Notes: generated from the letters alone by a model not told the origin. 64,000 nt of DNA from JBEHWX01 sp048498995 (GCA_048498995.1 JBEHWX010000012.1:1-64000); one strand, 5' to 3'; counted from the stretch's first letter, positions 17,620 through 27,352 are shown. Numbers and translations are program-made.

Positions 17620-19119
17620 TCAGACCAGCACGACGTGAGTGAGCTCCGGAGGACAGTTCAGCCGGATCGGAATGCCGACCGTGCCGACGCCGCGGGTCAC
17701 GTAGAGTTGAGCCTTCGGGTTGGAGCGGGCGCGGTAGAGCCCGGCCACGTAGCGTGAGGCGAGCGAGGCGAACGACAGGTTGATGTTGTCCAGCTGCGCG
17801 ATCACCACCTGTCCGCCGTGCGTGTGTCCGCTGAACATCGCGGAGATGCCGAGCTGGCTGTACTCCTCGAACGGATAGGGCTTGTGGCAGAGGAAGAGCT
17901 TCGGAGCATGCTCCGGCACTCCCTTCATCAGGTTCTCGATCGTCCCCTTCTCGGTCTTTCCCTGCTCCCGGTAGGAGCGGATGTCGTAGATATCGCCGTC
18001 GTCGATGCCGAGCAGCCAGAGCTTCTCGCCGTTCTTCTCGATCGAGAGGTTCTCGTTCCGAATCAGGCGGATGCCGGCCTGCCCCACCTCGCGCGCCACC
18101 GACTCGATCTCGCCGGTGTAGTAGTCGTGGTTGCCGGTCACGCCAAACACGCCGTAGGGGGCCTTCAGCATCGTGAAGGCCTCGGCGAACGGATAGACCT
18201 CGCGCAGCTTGCTGTTGACGAAGTCGCCGAGCACGAAGATCATGTCCGCCTTCAGGGCATTGACCTCGCGGGCGTAGCGCTCCATCTCCTCGCGCACCAT
18301 GAAGACCGAGGAGTGAATATCGGAGATGATCGCGATCGTTGTCCCCTTCAGCGCCTCCGGCAGATCGGGGACCTTCATCACGATCCGCTCCAGGCGGTAA
18401 TCGCCGGTGGAGCGCATCGCCGACAGTGTCGAGGCGCTGGTGACGATGCCGGTCGCGGCCAGCGCCGAGGTCTGCAGGAACCGGCGCCGGGGAAGATGCA
18501 GCCGCGGACGCCCGGGGCGCGCGGCGGTGCCGTTCATGTCGACGAGCCGCGAGGCCGGGGCCTCATGCGCGGCGACGTCATCTCCGACAGCGTACGCGCC
18601 GGCGTCCGCCAGGGCGTCCGCCAGGGCGTCCGCGAGGGGATGCTCCAGGGGATGCTCCGCCACGCGGTGATCCGGCTGCTGCGCGCTCCGCATCGGGGCA
18701 TGGGGGGTGCGTTCCTGCGCCATCGGCGCCGGAAGCTCCACCCGCCGCTCCGTCCGACGTCGCTCCTGGCGACGCCGCCTCCACCATCGATTCACAGGGT
18801 TCATCAGGTAATCTCTCGTCAACAGTATCAGTCCCAGGATCAGAACATTTGCATGCAGCGCCAGGAAGTACGGCGCGATATCATGAAAGAGCGTATCGAG
18901 GAAGAGAGGGTTGTAGTACTTGTAGACCACGAACAGGTGCAGCAGCGGGAGGTCCAGCGCCACGATGAGCGCCGCGAGCACGATCCGGAGCAGCCGTCGA
19001 CGCCCCGAGGGCCACGACGTTGCGCGGCGCATCAGGCGCGAGGCAGCCAGCACATGGAACCCCGTTGCCAGGAGCACCATGACGATCTGCGCGAAAAAGA
19101 GAACCAACCTGCCGGGCAT
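17620..19119 (-). CDS. Membrane-anchored metallophosphoesterase
   Basis: 499 residues. The N-terminal ~115 residues hold three membrane helices (LVLFFAQIVMVLLATG, IVLAALIVALDLPLLHLFVV, NVLILGLILLTRDYL). A low-complexity linker follows with internal repeats (EHPLEHPLADALADALADAG). A second hydrophobic stretch at ~209-225 begins RRRFLQTSALAATG, a Tat-like signature in mid-protein. The catalytic domain (~245-499) has all calcineurin-like motifs: SDIHSS, LGDFVN, GNHDYY, CHKPYP and GHTHGGQ. YkuE/YaeI-type relatives hydrolyse phosphodiesters of lipids at the membrane. The fusion of a membrane part and a Tat-like segment is unusual. Confidence 0.85.
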   Translation of the reverse strand: MPGRLVLFFAQIVMVLLATGFHVLAASRLMRRATSWPSGRRRLLRIVLAALIVALDLPLLHLFVVYKYYNPLFLDTLFHDIAPYFLALHANVLILGLILLTRDYLMNPVNRWWRRRRQERRRTERRVELPAPMAQERTPHAPMRSAQQPDHRVAEHPLEHPLADALADALADAGAYAVGDDVAAHEAPASRLVDMNGTAARPGRPRLHLPRRRFLQTSALAATGIVTSASTLSAMRSTGDYRLERIVMKVPDLPEALKGTTIAIISDIHSSVFMVREEMERYAREVNALKADMIFVLGDFVNSKLREVYPFAEAFTMLKAPYGVFGVTGNHDYYTGEIESVAREVGQAGIRLIRNENLSIEKNGEKLWLLGIDDGDIYDIRSYREQGKTEKGTIENLMKGVPEHAPKLFLCHKPYPFEEYSQLGISAMFSGHTHGGQVVIAQLDNINLSFASLASRYVAGLYRARSNPKAQLYVTRGVGTVGIPIRLNCPPELTHVVLV

Positions 19120-19455
19120 ACCTACTGTACGACGAACGGAAGCGACTGGAAGTTGTTATCCGGGCAAAGATACGCACGGAGCCGGCGGCGCCGTGACCGG
19201 ATTGCCGCGATGATCGGTCCGCGATGATCGGTCCGCGCCGGCTGACGCGGGATCCCGGAGAGGATGCGGCCGCGACGGAGGATCCATGGGCAACAGCCGG
19301 GACCGGTCGTCGGGAGCATTCGGATGCCGGCGCCCGAGGAGCGCCGCGAAGCGTGGGAACGGGGAATATCTCCCCACCGCCGCTCCGGTGCAAGGCATGC
19401 CGGCTCCCCCGATCGGAAGCGCGCCCCCGCGCCGGGGCGATCGGAACGCGTCAGA
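19120..19455. other. Intergenic region without recognised features
   Basis: 336 bases between two minus-strand genes. It contains a short direct duplication (GATGATCGGTCCGCG-like, near 19208-19230) and several GC-rich inverted repeats. No clear promoter, terminator or ORF with coding character was found. Confidence 0.4.
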
Positions 19456-20679
19456 TCAGATATTGTCTCCGGGGGGCGTGGTGAAGTACTTGGCCAGCAG
19501 CTCGGTGTGGCTGCGGGTATCGGTCTTTCGGTGGATCGAGTTGACGTGCTTGCCGACCGTGTCGATCGAGATGCCGAGGATATCGGCGATCTCCTTGTAG
19601 GAATGGCCGAGGAGCTGGAGGATCAGAATCCGCTTCTCCTGGTTGCTCAATCCCCCCTCCTTCACGATCCGAAGCAGCGCCTCGCGGAACAGGCTGTCGA
19701 CCGGACGATCGCTCTGGTAGCGCGCCACGCAGCCGGAGAGGAGATAGGTGACAACCGATTCCAGCCCCCGCATCGTCTCCAGCGTCCGCTCGGAGACTTC
19801 CGGTCGGGAGGCTTTCCGCCAGATGATGATGGTGCCGAGATAGGCATCGCGGGAATAGTAATAGATGAAGCTGTGGGGCGGGTGATATTCGGCCAGCGGA
19901 AACCGGTCGCGCGCGACCTCCTCGAGCAGACGGTCGGCGTGGACCCGCTCGGGACGGGAATCGGCGCGGCTCTCCTCGCTCGGATCGGCGGCGTGATCGA
20001 TCATCGTGGCGCGGGGAACGGGGGGATCGAGCGTCTGCAGGTTGCAGTCGATATTGACGCTGACGGTGATCCAGTCGGCCTCGCGCAGCAGCAGGCTGAG
20101 CGCCTCCCGGAACGCATCGATCCACTCGGTGACGTCGCCGGAGAGGGGGAGCGAGCGGAAGAAGACGAGCATCGGCTCGGCGATCGAGGTCGGCCCCTCC
20201 GGCGTCGGATAGGATTCGCGGATCTGGCCGCGACCGCCGTCGGCATCGAACGTGAGGAGGCGCCGCGGGCGGAGCTGATCCTCCACCAGATCGGCGATGC
20301 TCCGGATGGAGTAGCTGACGCCGGTGGCGCCGGAGAGCCACGCCTGAATCTCGAACAGCGTCTGGAACTCGCCGGCGCGGAGGCGGCGGGAGAGCTCCCG
20401 GATACTGTCGTCCGGCACTTCCCGCTCGCGCGGCTCCCCCGGCTCCTGCTGCAGTAGCCCGTCGATCCCTCCCTGGCGGTAGAGGCGCCACCAGCGGTGG
20501 GCGGTCCGTTCCGAGACGCCGAGCAGCGTGGCGGCCCCGGCGATGGTCAGCCCCTGCTCCATCTTCAACAGGCGCATCATCCGGGCGCGCAGCTCGTTCG
20601 GCGTGCCGCGATACCGCTCCTCCAGCGCGACCAGTGCCGTGGCGGGCTCGTCGATGCGATCTCTCCTCTTACGGGACAT
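19456..20679 (-). CDS. LuxR-type regulator with N-terminal transposase-like helix-turn-helix
   Basis: 407 residues, with GGGGAG eight bases before the ATG. Residues ~30-80 (LTIAGAATLLGVSERTAHRW, then WRLYRQGGIDGLLQQ) form a helix-turn-helix of the type found in IS630-like transposases. The C-terminal ~65 residues are a GerE/LuxR helix-turn-helix (LSNQEKRILILQLLGHSYKE, IADILGISIDTVGKHVNSIH). The middle ~250 residues may form a GAF-like sensory domain (DWITVSVNIDCN, FIYYYSRDAYLGTIIIWRK). No transposase catalytic domain is present, so this is a regulator with two DNA-binding ends. Target genes are unknown; it is monocistronic and lies opposite a lipoprotein gene. Confidence 0.78.
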   Translation of the reverse strand: MSRKRRDRIDEPATALVALEERYRGTPNELRARMMRLLKMEQGLTIAGAATLLGVSERTAHRWWRLYRQGGIDGLLQQEPGEPREREVPDDSIRELSRRLRAGEFQTLFEIQAWLSGATGVSYSIRSIADLVEDQLRPRRLLTFDADGGRGQIRESYPTPEGPTSIAEPMLVFFRSLPLSGDVTEWIDAFREALSLLLREADWITVSVNIDCNLQTLDPPVPRATMIDHAADPSEESRADSRPERVHADRLLEEVARDRFPLAEYHPPHSFIYYYSRDAYLGTIIIWRKASRPEVSERTLETMRGLESVVTYLLSGCVARYQSDRPVDSLFREALLRIVKEGGLSNQEKRILILQLLGHSYKEIADILGISIDTVGKHVNSIHRKTDTRSHTELLAKYFTTPPGDNI

Positions 20680-21310
20680 GCTTCTGTCTCCCCTGCGTCT
20701 GGCGATTGGACGTGTCAGGTTGTCGTGGTTGGCATACGATCAGGGTGCTCACCGCCTCGGAAGATCTTCGGCGATCGCGCGCCCGCCGCGCTCACGCGCT
20801 TCAGACGCACACCGGCTTCCGGGGATTCATCCGCCATCGGCACATTCGGGACCGGCCGGCCGACGATGGAGGTCGAACGGCGCGCCGCCCGCTCCGGGGA
20901 AGGTGATGCTTCCTCCAGGATCCCGCCGCGATTGCGTGCCGACGGGAGCTCGTCTCCCAGGCGCGGCGCGCGGGAGATCGCTTCGAATGGGTGAGGGGCT
21001 GTGGTAGTAAACCGCCGCCAATCTACGGAATTCGAGTAGATTCGCCACCTCCGGACGGAGACACTCGAATGTCCGGACACGCGCCGCCGACGATCGATCG
21101 GTCTCCGAGCCCGATGCACGCTGGACACGACATCGCTTCGGTAGACACCGGCCCCGGCGGATTGTCACATTCGGCTCGCCAATTTCATGCCCACCCCCCG
21201 GGGCATTGGCGCCCGACGGATTCCCCCCGATCCGGAATGGAGCTCTTCTCCCGATCGGATATCGGAACCGTATCCCTCTCGACATCATGTTGTTCAATCG
21301 ACAGGATCCC
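20680..21310. other. Divergent intergenic region
   Basis: 631 bases between the LuxR-type gene and the lipoprotein gene. Two TAGATT boxes lie back to back: TAGATTGG on the minus strand (21018-21025) and TAGATTCG on the plus strand (21037-21044). They match the -7 pattern of other promoters here, but neither has a TTTG partner at the right distance. Short ORFs in this gap lack coding character. Confidence 0.35.
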
Positions 21311-22978
21311 ATGCGGTCACTCAGACCCGGCATCGCCCCGCCCCGACGTGGACTTCTCCGGCGGCGGCCACTTCGGCGGCGGCTTCTTCTCGCGACGCTC
21401 CTCCCCGCGCTTCTGGCGCTGACCGCCTCCTGCGGTCGCTACATCGTCGGCGGCGCCGGGGAAAGCTCTCCGGAGATCGTCGGCATTCCCCCGGCTCGCG
21501 TCCAGAACGTCAGCTTCCAGACGGCGATCAGCGACGACGAGGAGCCGGCCGTGGCGCGGCTGACCGACGGGAGCATCGTGGCCTGCCAGATCGTCACCCC
21601 GCTCCGCCTCGGCCTGACCCGCTTCGACGACGCGCTCCATCCGCTCTGGTCGCGGACGATCGATCTTCCGGGACCGGAGCCCAAGGGGAAGGGAGATTTC
21701 GAGCTGCCGCGGGTTCCCCCCGTGGCCGAGCGGGTGATCCGCGTGGTCCCCATCGGCGAGGAGGTGGCGCTGCTGACCTACCGCCGCTTTGCCGCCGACA
21801 GCGTCGCGCTGCTGCTCCGGACGTTCGACATCCGCACCGGCGATCTCCACGGGCTCGACACGATCCACCGGACGCGCTTCGGCGGAACGCTGCGGGAATC
21901 GCAGAAGCGCTACCGGAGCACCATCTCCCCCAACGGGAGCGTGATCGCATGTTATATGGTCTCCGACGAGCGGAACGGTATCCAGCGGGACGTGGACGTT
22001 CACCTGTTCGGGGGGCCGGTCGGCGGAATCCGCGGCAAGCGGATCGTGGTGACCGGGCGCTCCGGGCGCGATTCCCTCCGCTCGGTTCTCGTCGACGACG
22101 GCGGCAACCTGATCGTGCTCGACCAGGACGAGCGGAACACGATCACCCTCTTCCGCTACCGCCTGCAGCAGACCGAAACACCGGAGCGGATGACGGTGAA
22201 GGTCACCGACAGCTCCTCCTCCGGCATGCGCCTGACGCCGCTGACCGGACGGATCGAGAACGACGGGACGATGCTGATCGCCGGCCCGGGACGTCTCGGC
22301 CCTTACCTGAGCGGCTGCGCCACGGTCAGGATCGACCTGAACAAGTGGAGCCCGATCATGATCCGCTACATCGGCATCTCCAAAGAGATGCTCGGCAAGC
22401 TCGTGTCGGCCACGACCTTCGAGCGCCCCACGCTCCGGGGGATCTACGACGGCGCGGCGCCGGTCCGCTGGTTTCTGCTGCTGGAGGAGCGGATTCCCCC
22501 CGCATCGGCCGCTCCGGCATCGGCCGGAACCATCAGGCGCCCCGCCTCCCAGGATGACGACGAGGAGGAGGCTCCGGCGCCGGCCAGTCCGGGGGGCGGA
22601 CCGCTGCGCGGAACGGCCGGACACCTGATCACGATCGCCCTGGACTCCAGCGGGCTCCATCGGTGGCTGCGGGGAACGGCGCGCGAGGCGCGGTCGGAGG
22701 GAGAGTATGTCACATCGAGCGTGTTCGCGCGCGCCGGCGCGTCCGGGGTGTTCCGGATCTTCTACGAATCGGAGGGGGAGCTCCGGGCGCGGGAGTATTT
22801 TGCCGGCAATGGCGCGGAAATGAGCCCGGTTCCGCGCCGACTGATCTCCACCGGAGGGGCCGGACAGGTCCTGTTCCCCTACACAAGCTGGCTCGGCGAG
22901 CGTGAGCTGCTCCTGACGGTGATGATGGGGCGCGGGGAGGATATGAAGCTCTGCCGACTGGAGTTGGCCCCCCGGTGA
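21311..22978 (+). CDS. Lipoprotein of unknown function
   Basis: About 555 residues from the ATG at 21311, which has AGGA four bases upstream; an in-frame ATG at 21287 lacks such a site. An arginine-rich n-region leads to a hydrophobic core and lipobox LLALTASC, so the protein should be lipidated and membrane-attached. The mature part is beta-rich with repeated short units (DDEEPAVARLTDGSIVACQI, NGSVIACYMV, GGNLIVLDQD), suggesting a propeller-like fold. An acidic disordered stretch (DDDEEEAPAPASPGG) interrupts it near residue 420. No characterised family is recognised. It is transcribed alone. Confidence 0.72.
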   Translation: MRSLRPGIAPPRRGLLRRRPLRRRLLLATLLPALLALTASCGRYIVGGAGESSPEIVGIPPARVQNVSFQTAISDDEEPAVARLTDGSIVACQIVTPLRLGLTRFDDALHPLWSRTIDLPGPEPKGKGDFELPRVPPVAERVIRVVPIGEEVALLTYRRFAADSVALLLRTFDIRTGDLHGLDTIHRTRFGGTLRESQKRYRSTISPNGSVIACYMVSDERNGIQRDVDVHLFGGPVGGIRGKRIVVTGRSGRDSLRSVLVDDGGNLIVLDQDERNTITLFRYRLQQTETPERMTVKVTDSSSSGMRLTPLTGRIENDGTMLIAGPGRLGPYLSGCATVRIDLNKWSPIMIRYIGISKEMLGKLVSATTFERPTLRGIYDGAAPVRWFLLLEERIPPASAAPASAGTIRRPASQDDDEEEAPAPASPGGGPLRGTAGHLITIALDSSGLHRWLRGTAREARSEGEYVTSSVFARAGASGVFRIFYESEGELRAREYFAGNGAEMSPVPRRLISTGGAGQVLFPYTSWLGERELLLTVMMGRGEDMKLCRLELAPR

Positions 22979-23410
22979 TGGATTCCCGGAGAGATTTTTT
23001 CTGAAAAGTGGATTACATCCTGAACTGTAAGAGCTGTTCGGGCCAACGGTAAGTCGCGAGCCGTAAGTTGCAGCATCTGTTGTAACGACAGCCAACGCGC
23101 TGTCACAATCGTACAGCATCTCTTCCTGGGCCCGGTCGACACACTCGATCCGGACCCGACAAGGGGGAGGGGATGAACAGCAGCGGGAGTTCGCGCGCTC
23201 TGGACGGCGCGGACCTCTCACGGCGACACGATTTCGACGACAGAGGCCGCTCTCGCCTCGATGCACGAATCCGGACCGGGATTCGATGCATCGGTCGAGA
23301 CGGAGATGAGGATCGAGCTTGAACCGTCGGTTCGGCTGCATTTGGGCAAGGGACCGCCCAGATGGAAGCACACCAAGTTCTGACGGAGCGCGATCGACAT
23401 CAGCGATATC

Positions 23411-23466
23411 GGGCATCCGGCGAGACCCAACCGGTACGGGGTCAACCGGATGCCCGGTACTTTTTT
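23411..23466 (+). terminator. Nested terminator hairpin with six T
   Basis: Outer arms GGGCATCCGG (23411-23420) and CCGGATGCCC (23446-23455) pair perfectly. Inside, GACCC (23424-23428) pairs with GGGTC (23439-23443). TTTTTT follows at 23461-23466. It is 430 bases beyond the lipoprotein stop codon, so it ends either a long 3' region or a separate RNA. Confidence 0.65.
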
Positions 23467-23511
23467 CACCCCCGCGTTTCCTTCTTTTCATCGCCGTTTC
23501 CGCGCGTTCCA

Positions 23512-23541
23512 TTTACATCTCACCCCCGAATCCCGTACATT
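23512..23541 (+). promoter_or_regulatory. Promoter candidate for the BTAD-like regulator
   Basis: TTTACA (23512-23517), an 18-bp gap and TACATT (23536-23541, followed by AG, so TAnnTTAG). It resembles the better-supported promoters in this window. The leader before the ATG at 23868 would be about 320 nt. Confidence 0.4.
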
Positions 23542-23867
23542 AGCCGCCCGTCGCGTCCCGATGCCCCACCCCTGCATCCGGCCACGCCGCCGCTCCGCGT
23601 CGAGCCTTGCGCCGCGGCAGCGCCCCCCTGCCAGACGTACCGATGTTGATCGGTCGACCGGAGCCTGTTCGATGTGGACGATCCCCCCTCGGTCAGCCCA
23701 CATCGTGCTTCCGCGACAAGCCCGTGCGCGTTGATCCGCGTGGGCTTCGGCGCGGATGAACATTCCGATCGACGCCGGCGACCTGCCCGTGGCCCGCCGA
23801 TCCCTTCCTCCCCCGCACGCGATCTCGTGTGCGCGGGCCTTGTTGTCTCCTGTCCGATAGCGTAGCG

Positions 23868-26800
23868 ATGAGTCCCACGATCGCCGAATTCCTGACACAC
23901 GGCATCCTCCCGTTCACGGGACGTGCCGATGAGGTCGAGAGAATCGTCCATTTCTGGCGTGAAACCCTTCATTCGGCACGTCTGCGGGGGATGCTGATCA
24001 CCGGCGAGGCCGGCATCGGCAAAAGCGCCCTGATGGAGGCGGCGATCTCGGCCATCCAGGCTGAGGGGGGCACCGTGATTCATCTGAGGCTGTATCCGGA
24101 GTCGACCGCGTCGATCGCCCCGCTGCTGTCGCGCGCGCTCTGGCTCTCCCCCGGCTCGCGCGGCCTGCTCAGGTCGGAGCCGGAGCGCTCCCTCCAGTCG
24201 AGCATCACCGCCCTGCGCCGCGTCGTCCGCCTGCGTCCCACCCTTCTGGTGATCGACAACCTGAAGCTGCTTTCCGGCGCCCCCCTGGCCGAGCTCCGCT
24301 CGATCATCGAGGCGTTTTCCGACGAGCCGCTGGCCATCGCCGGCACCTCCGGAGTCGGCGACGGGACCGCGCACGCCGTCTTCGCGCAGATTCTTTCCGA
24401 CGAGATCGAGCTGAAGGGGCTGACCGTGCCGGAAGTCGCCGAGCTGTGCGCCTGCCTGCTGGAGGGGCCGGTGAGCCAGGAGATCCTGGAGATGGTGGTC
24501 GAGGCCACCGCCGGCAACCCGCTGGCGATCCGCGCGGCGATCCGCGGCGCGCTCACCAGCGGCATGATCCGCCGCCAGGAGTCGACCCAGGTCTGGGAGT
24601 CGCGCGTGCCGGACCAGCTCCTCCGGAACCAGCTTGCCACCGACGTCCAGATGCTCTCGATCGGGATGTCGCTGCACCTGACCGATGCCGAGCGCGCCGC
24701 CGCCCGGGCGCTGGCCCGCCTCGGCGAGATCTTCTCGCGCGAGGCGGCCGAGATGATCCTTCCGGAGGTCGCCCACACGCTGGCGATGCTCCAGGAGAAG
24801 GGAATCCTCACTCAGGGATCGCTCGGCACCATCCCCCTTCCCGGCTCCATCAGCGCCACGGCTCCGCTGGCCTTCTCCCATACGCTGCTCCACCGCTCGC
24901 TCCTCGACGACAACGAGGCCGATGCGACGCAGCTTCTGGATGTGATCGTCGCCGACGTGCCGCTCTACTCGATCCTCCCCTTCCGCGTCATCGTCGAGCG
25001 CCCGCTCCTCGAGCCGACCCCGGAGACGATCGACGGGGTGGTGATGCGCGCGATCGACATCAGCTACCGGCTCGACGGAACGCCCGACTGGCACCTGAGC
25101 CTCGAGCTCTGCGCCTCCTGCGACTCGCTGCTCGATCTCCATGAGGCCCGGCTCGACCAGCGCCGGGCGCGGCATCTCCGGCTGGAAATACTCCGCGTCC
25201 GTGGATACATGCTCAGCCGCTCCAAGCAAAGCCGCTCCTATGCCGATGCCTCCCGCCGGCTCAGGGAGCTCACCGTCGATCCGGTCGACGAGGAGGACGC
25301 GCGGCACCGGGTCTTCGCGCTGGTGCTCGACATGGACTGCGGCAGCCGCACCGATTTCATCCGCGAGGTCGATCACGAGGCGGCCGAGGAGGTCGAGGCG
25401 CTCCTGAAGCGATTCCCCTCGCTCCGCCACACCAACGAGTACCTTTATTATCTGGTCGATCTCGGGAGGATCGGGGTGATGATCGACGCGCCGGACATGC
25501 TCCGCCACGCCTCGAAGCTCCTCGACGAGCTGCTGGCCGAGCCGGATCTTCCCGAAGGATTCCGCCGCCTGGCCCTGAACCGCGTCAGCGTCCAGCTGCT
25601 CCCCTATTTCGAGGATCGGAAGGAGCTGCAGGATCGTCTCAGGCTGCTCGAGATGCTGGAATCGACCGAGAAGATCCCCTCCAACCGGTTCCTCCGCCAG
25701 AAGGCGAGCTTCCTCAAGGATATCATGCGCTACGAGGAGTCGCTGGCGCTGATGGAGCGGATCCTGCCGGAGACGGCGGACATGGGAATCAAGCGGATCT
25801 ACGATCAGTGGGTGATCGCCCGCCTGGAGATGCTCGTGGCCTTCGGCGCCAACTACGAGACCACCGAGCAGAAGATCATGGAGATCGTGGCCTCCACGCC
25901 CGAGCAGGGACGCCCGCAGGTGGCCCGCTACGCGACCGGCGCCCTCGTCTGGATCGCGCTCCGCCGCGGCGACCTCTCCGGCGCCGTCCGGGCGATCGAG
26001 GCGTTCATCCCGGCCGCCGACCGGAATTTCTCCCAGCAGATCATCATGGCCATGGTCACCGGCCAGACCGATGGGATCGATGGCGAGGTCGACGACTCCG
26101 ACCTGACCACGCTCCGCCCCCTGGTGCGGATGATCATGGGGAAGGATGTCGACATGACCGAGGTGGCCGAGGGGGTCCGTACCGTGATCGGTCGCGATCC
26201 GCTCCGGACCGAGGACATGATCTACTGCCTTCTGATACTCGAGGTGCTGGAGCACTTCGCGCCGCGCGACCCGCGCTTCGCCGCCCTGCGCGAGGAGCTC
26301 GGCGAGGACCTCACCCGATCCCTCCAGCGCCGCCTGGAGCGCCTGGCCGAGAACAAGCAGTTCACCTACGTCGCCTCCATGGCGGAGAAGTGGAGCGGAT
26401 ACCTGCCGCCGCGCGAGGTGAAGCGCTGGAAGGCGCGCGCCGCCGAGCTGGCCGCCGCCTGGCGCGAGGCGCATCCGCAGCCGGATGAGCAGAAGGTGTG
26501 CGTGACGATGTTCGGGAGGATCGAGATCTCCCGCGGCTCCGAGCAGCCGAAGGCCACGCGCGGCGCCCGACTCAGGACCATCCTCGGACTGATGGTCGCC
26601 AACCAGATTCTCGATGATCCCCTCTCGCTTCAGGAGTTCTGCGCCATCGCCGAGGGGGACGCCGACCCGGAGCGCGCCAAGAACAACCTGCACGTCGGCA
26701 TCCATCGCCTCCGTGAGGCGCTCGGCCACGACGCGATCCTCACCGAGCAGCGCATCCCGCAGTTCAACCCGGAGATCGTGAAGGTGGATCTGCTGGACGC

Positions 26801-27173
26801 GCATCGACTGCTGGCCGATTCGAACGAGGCGCTCCGTCAGGGACATCTGATCCGCGCCTGGTCGTCGCTGCGCGAGGCGCTCGAGATCACCCGCGGCGAG
26901 GTCCCCTACCCGACGCTCTACAACAACTTCTTCGAGGCGGCGCGGCAGGATTTCGAGCTCTACCTGCGCGCCACCACCATCGCCGTGGCGCGCGCGTTCC
27001 TCCTGGAGGAGGATGCGCCGAGCGCCGCGCAGGTGCTCCGTCTGGCGATAGCGTCGATGCCGGGGGACGACGAGATCTCCGAGCTCCTTTCCGACGCGCT
27101 CGTCCGCTCCGGACGTCGCGCCGATGCCCATCGGATGAAGATGCGGAACACCTCGGACGAAGTGATCAACTGA
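23868..27173 (+). CDS. Large ATPase transcriptional regulator with BTAD-like C-terminus
   Basis: 1101 residues from the ATG at 23868. Residues ~15-260 form a STAND/AAA-type ATPase: FTGRADEVERI, Walker A GEAGIGKSAL, Walker B TLLVIDNLKL. A winged-helix-like region and a long helical TPR-like region (~400-860) follow. The C-terminal ~250 residues start VCVTMFGRIEISRG and continue with a helix-turn-helix (RARLRTILGLMVAN region, NNLHVGIHRLREALG) and a BTAD-like TPR part (LLADSNEALRQGHLIRAWSS). This order resembles MalT/AfsR-like regulators with the DNA-binding part at the end. The effector is unknown. A strong hairpin lies 35 bases after the stop. Confidence 0.82.
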   Translation: MSPTIAEFLTHGILPFTGRADEVERIVHFWRETLHSARLRGMLITGEAGIGKSALMEAAISAIQAEGGTVIHLRLYPESTASIAPLLSRALWLSPGSRGLLRSEPERSLQSSITALRRVVRLRPTLLVIDNLKLLSGAPLAELRSIIEAFSDEPLAIAGTSGVGDGTAHAVFAQILSDEIELKGLTVPEVAELCACLLEGPVSQEILEMVVEATAGNPLAIRAAIRGALTSGMIRRQESTQVWESRVPDQLLRNQLATDVQMLSIGMSLHLTDAERAAARALARLGEIFSREAAEMILPEVAHTLAMLQEKGILTQGSLGTIPLPGSISATAPLAFSHTLLHRSLLDDNEADATQLLDVIVADVPLYSILPFRVIVERPLLEPTPETIDGVVMRAIDISYRLDGTPDWHLSLELCASCDSLLDLHEARLDQRRARHLRLEILRVRGYMLSRSKQSRSYADASRRLRELTVDPVDEEDARHRVFALVLDMDCGSRTDFIREVDHEAAEEVEALLKRFPSLRHTNEYLYYLVDLGRIGVMIDAPDMLRHASKLLDELLAEPDLPEGFRRLALNRVSVQLLPYFEDRKELQDRLRLLEMLESTEKIPSNRFLRQKASFLKDIMRYEESLALMERILPETADMGIKRIYDQWVIARLEMLVAFGANYETTEQKIMEIVASTPEQGRPQVARYATGALVWIALRRGDLSGAVRAIEAFIPAADRNFSQQIIMAMVTGQTDGIDGEVDDSDLTTLRPLVRMIMGKDVDMTEVAEGVRTVIGRDPLRTEDMIYCLLILEVLEHFAPRDPRFAALREELGEDLTRSLQRRLERLAENKQFTYVASMAEKWSGYLPPREVKRWKARAAELAAAWREAHPQPDEQKVCVTMFGRIEISRGSEQPKATRGARLRTILGLMVANQILDDPLSLQEFCAIAEGDADPERAKNNLHVGIHRLREALGHDAILTEQRIPQFNPEIVKVDLLDAHRLLADSNEALRQGHLIRAWSSLREALEITRGEVPYPTLYNNFFEAARQDFELYLRATTIAVARAFLLEEDAPSAAQVLRLAIASMPGDDEISELLSDALVRSGRRADAHRMKMRNTSDEVIN

Positions 27174-27207
27174 GCACGATCGACCGAAAGGTCGGAGAAC
27201 GATACGA

Positions 27208-27241
27208 CGAGGGGTGACCGCCGCGTGGCGATCACCCCTCG
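27208..27241 (+). terminator. Terminator hairpin of the BTAD-like regulator gene
   Basis: Arms CGAGGGGTGACCGCC (27208-27222) and GGCGATCACCCCTCG (27227-27241) pair over 15 bp with one mismatch. It is followed by TTCATTCTT, a weak T-rich tract. Confidence 0.75.
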
Positions 27242-27352
27242 TTCATTCTTCGCCGATCCCTCCGCCTCCGCTCAACGCGCCCCGTGCACGCCGAAGCACG
27301 CGCGGCAACGGGTCGCCCGGGATACGATCCTCATTGGGGCGGGCGGGAGGGT

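Larger units (their letters stand above)
22979..23867 (+). other. Long intergenic region with terminator-like structure and promoter
   Basis: 889 bases without a supportable gene. It contains a nested hairpin with T-run (23411-23466) and, downstream of it, a promoter candidate (23512-23541) that would leave a leader of ~320 nt before the ATP-binding regulator. The 430 bases before the hairpin have no coding character and could be a 3' untranslated region of the lipoprotein gene or an independent RNA. Confidence 0.5.

Noticed and set aside
20500..20680. Remnant of an IS630-like insertion sequence
   Set aside because: The transposase-like HTH continues in frame into a full regulator with its own ribosome binding site; no inverted repeats or catalytic domain are present.
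20827..21333. 168-residue minus-strand frame in the gap before the lipoprotein gene
   Set aside because: Arg/Pro/Gly-rich product without domain or ribosome binding site; typical of noncoding GC-rich sequence.
23520..27131. 1203-residue open frame antisense to the BTAD-like regulator
   Set aside because: It is a by-product of high GC and third-position bias; the plus-strand protein has clear motifs and the antisense product is low-complexity Glu/Asp/Arg/His/Gly-rich without domains. The same applies to other long antisense frames (for example 21317-23512, 29527-31971, 34397-36967, 52477-54681, 61381-63201).
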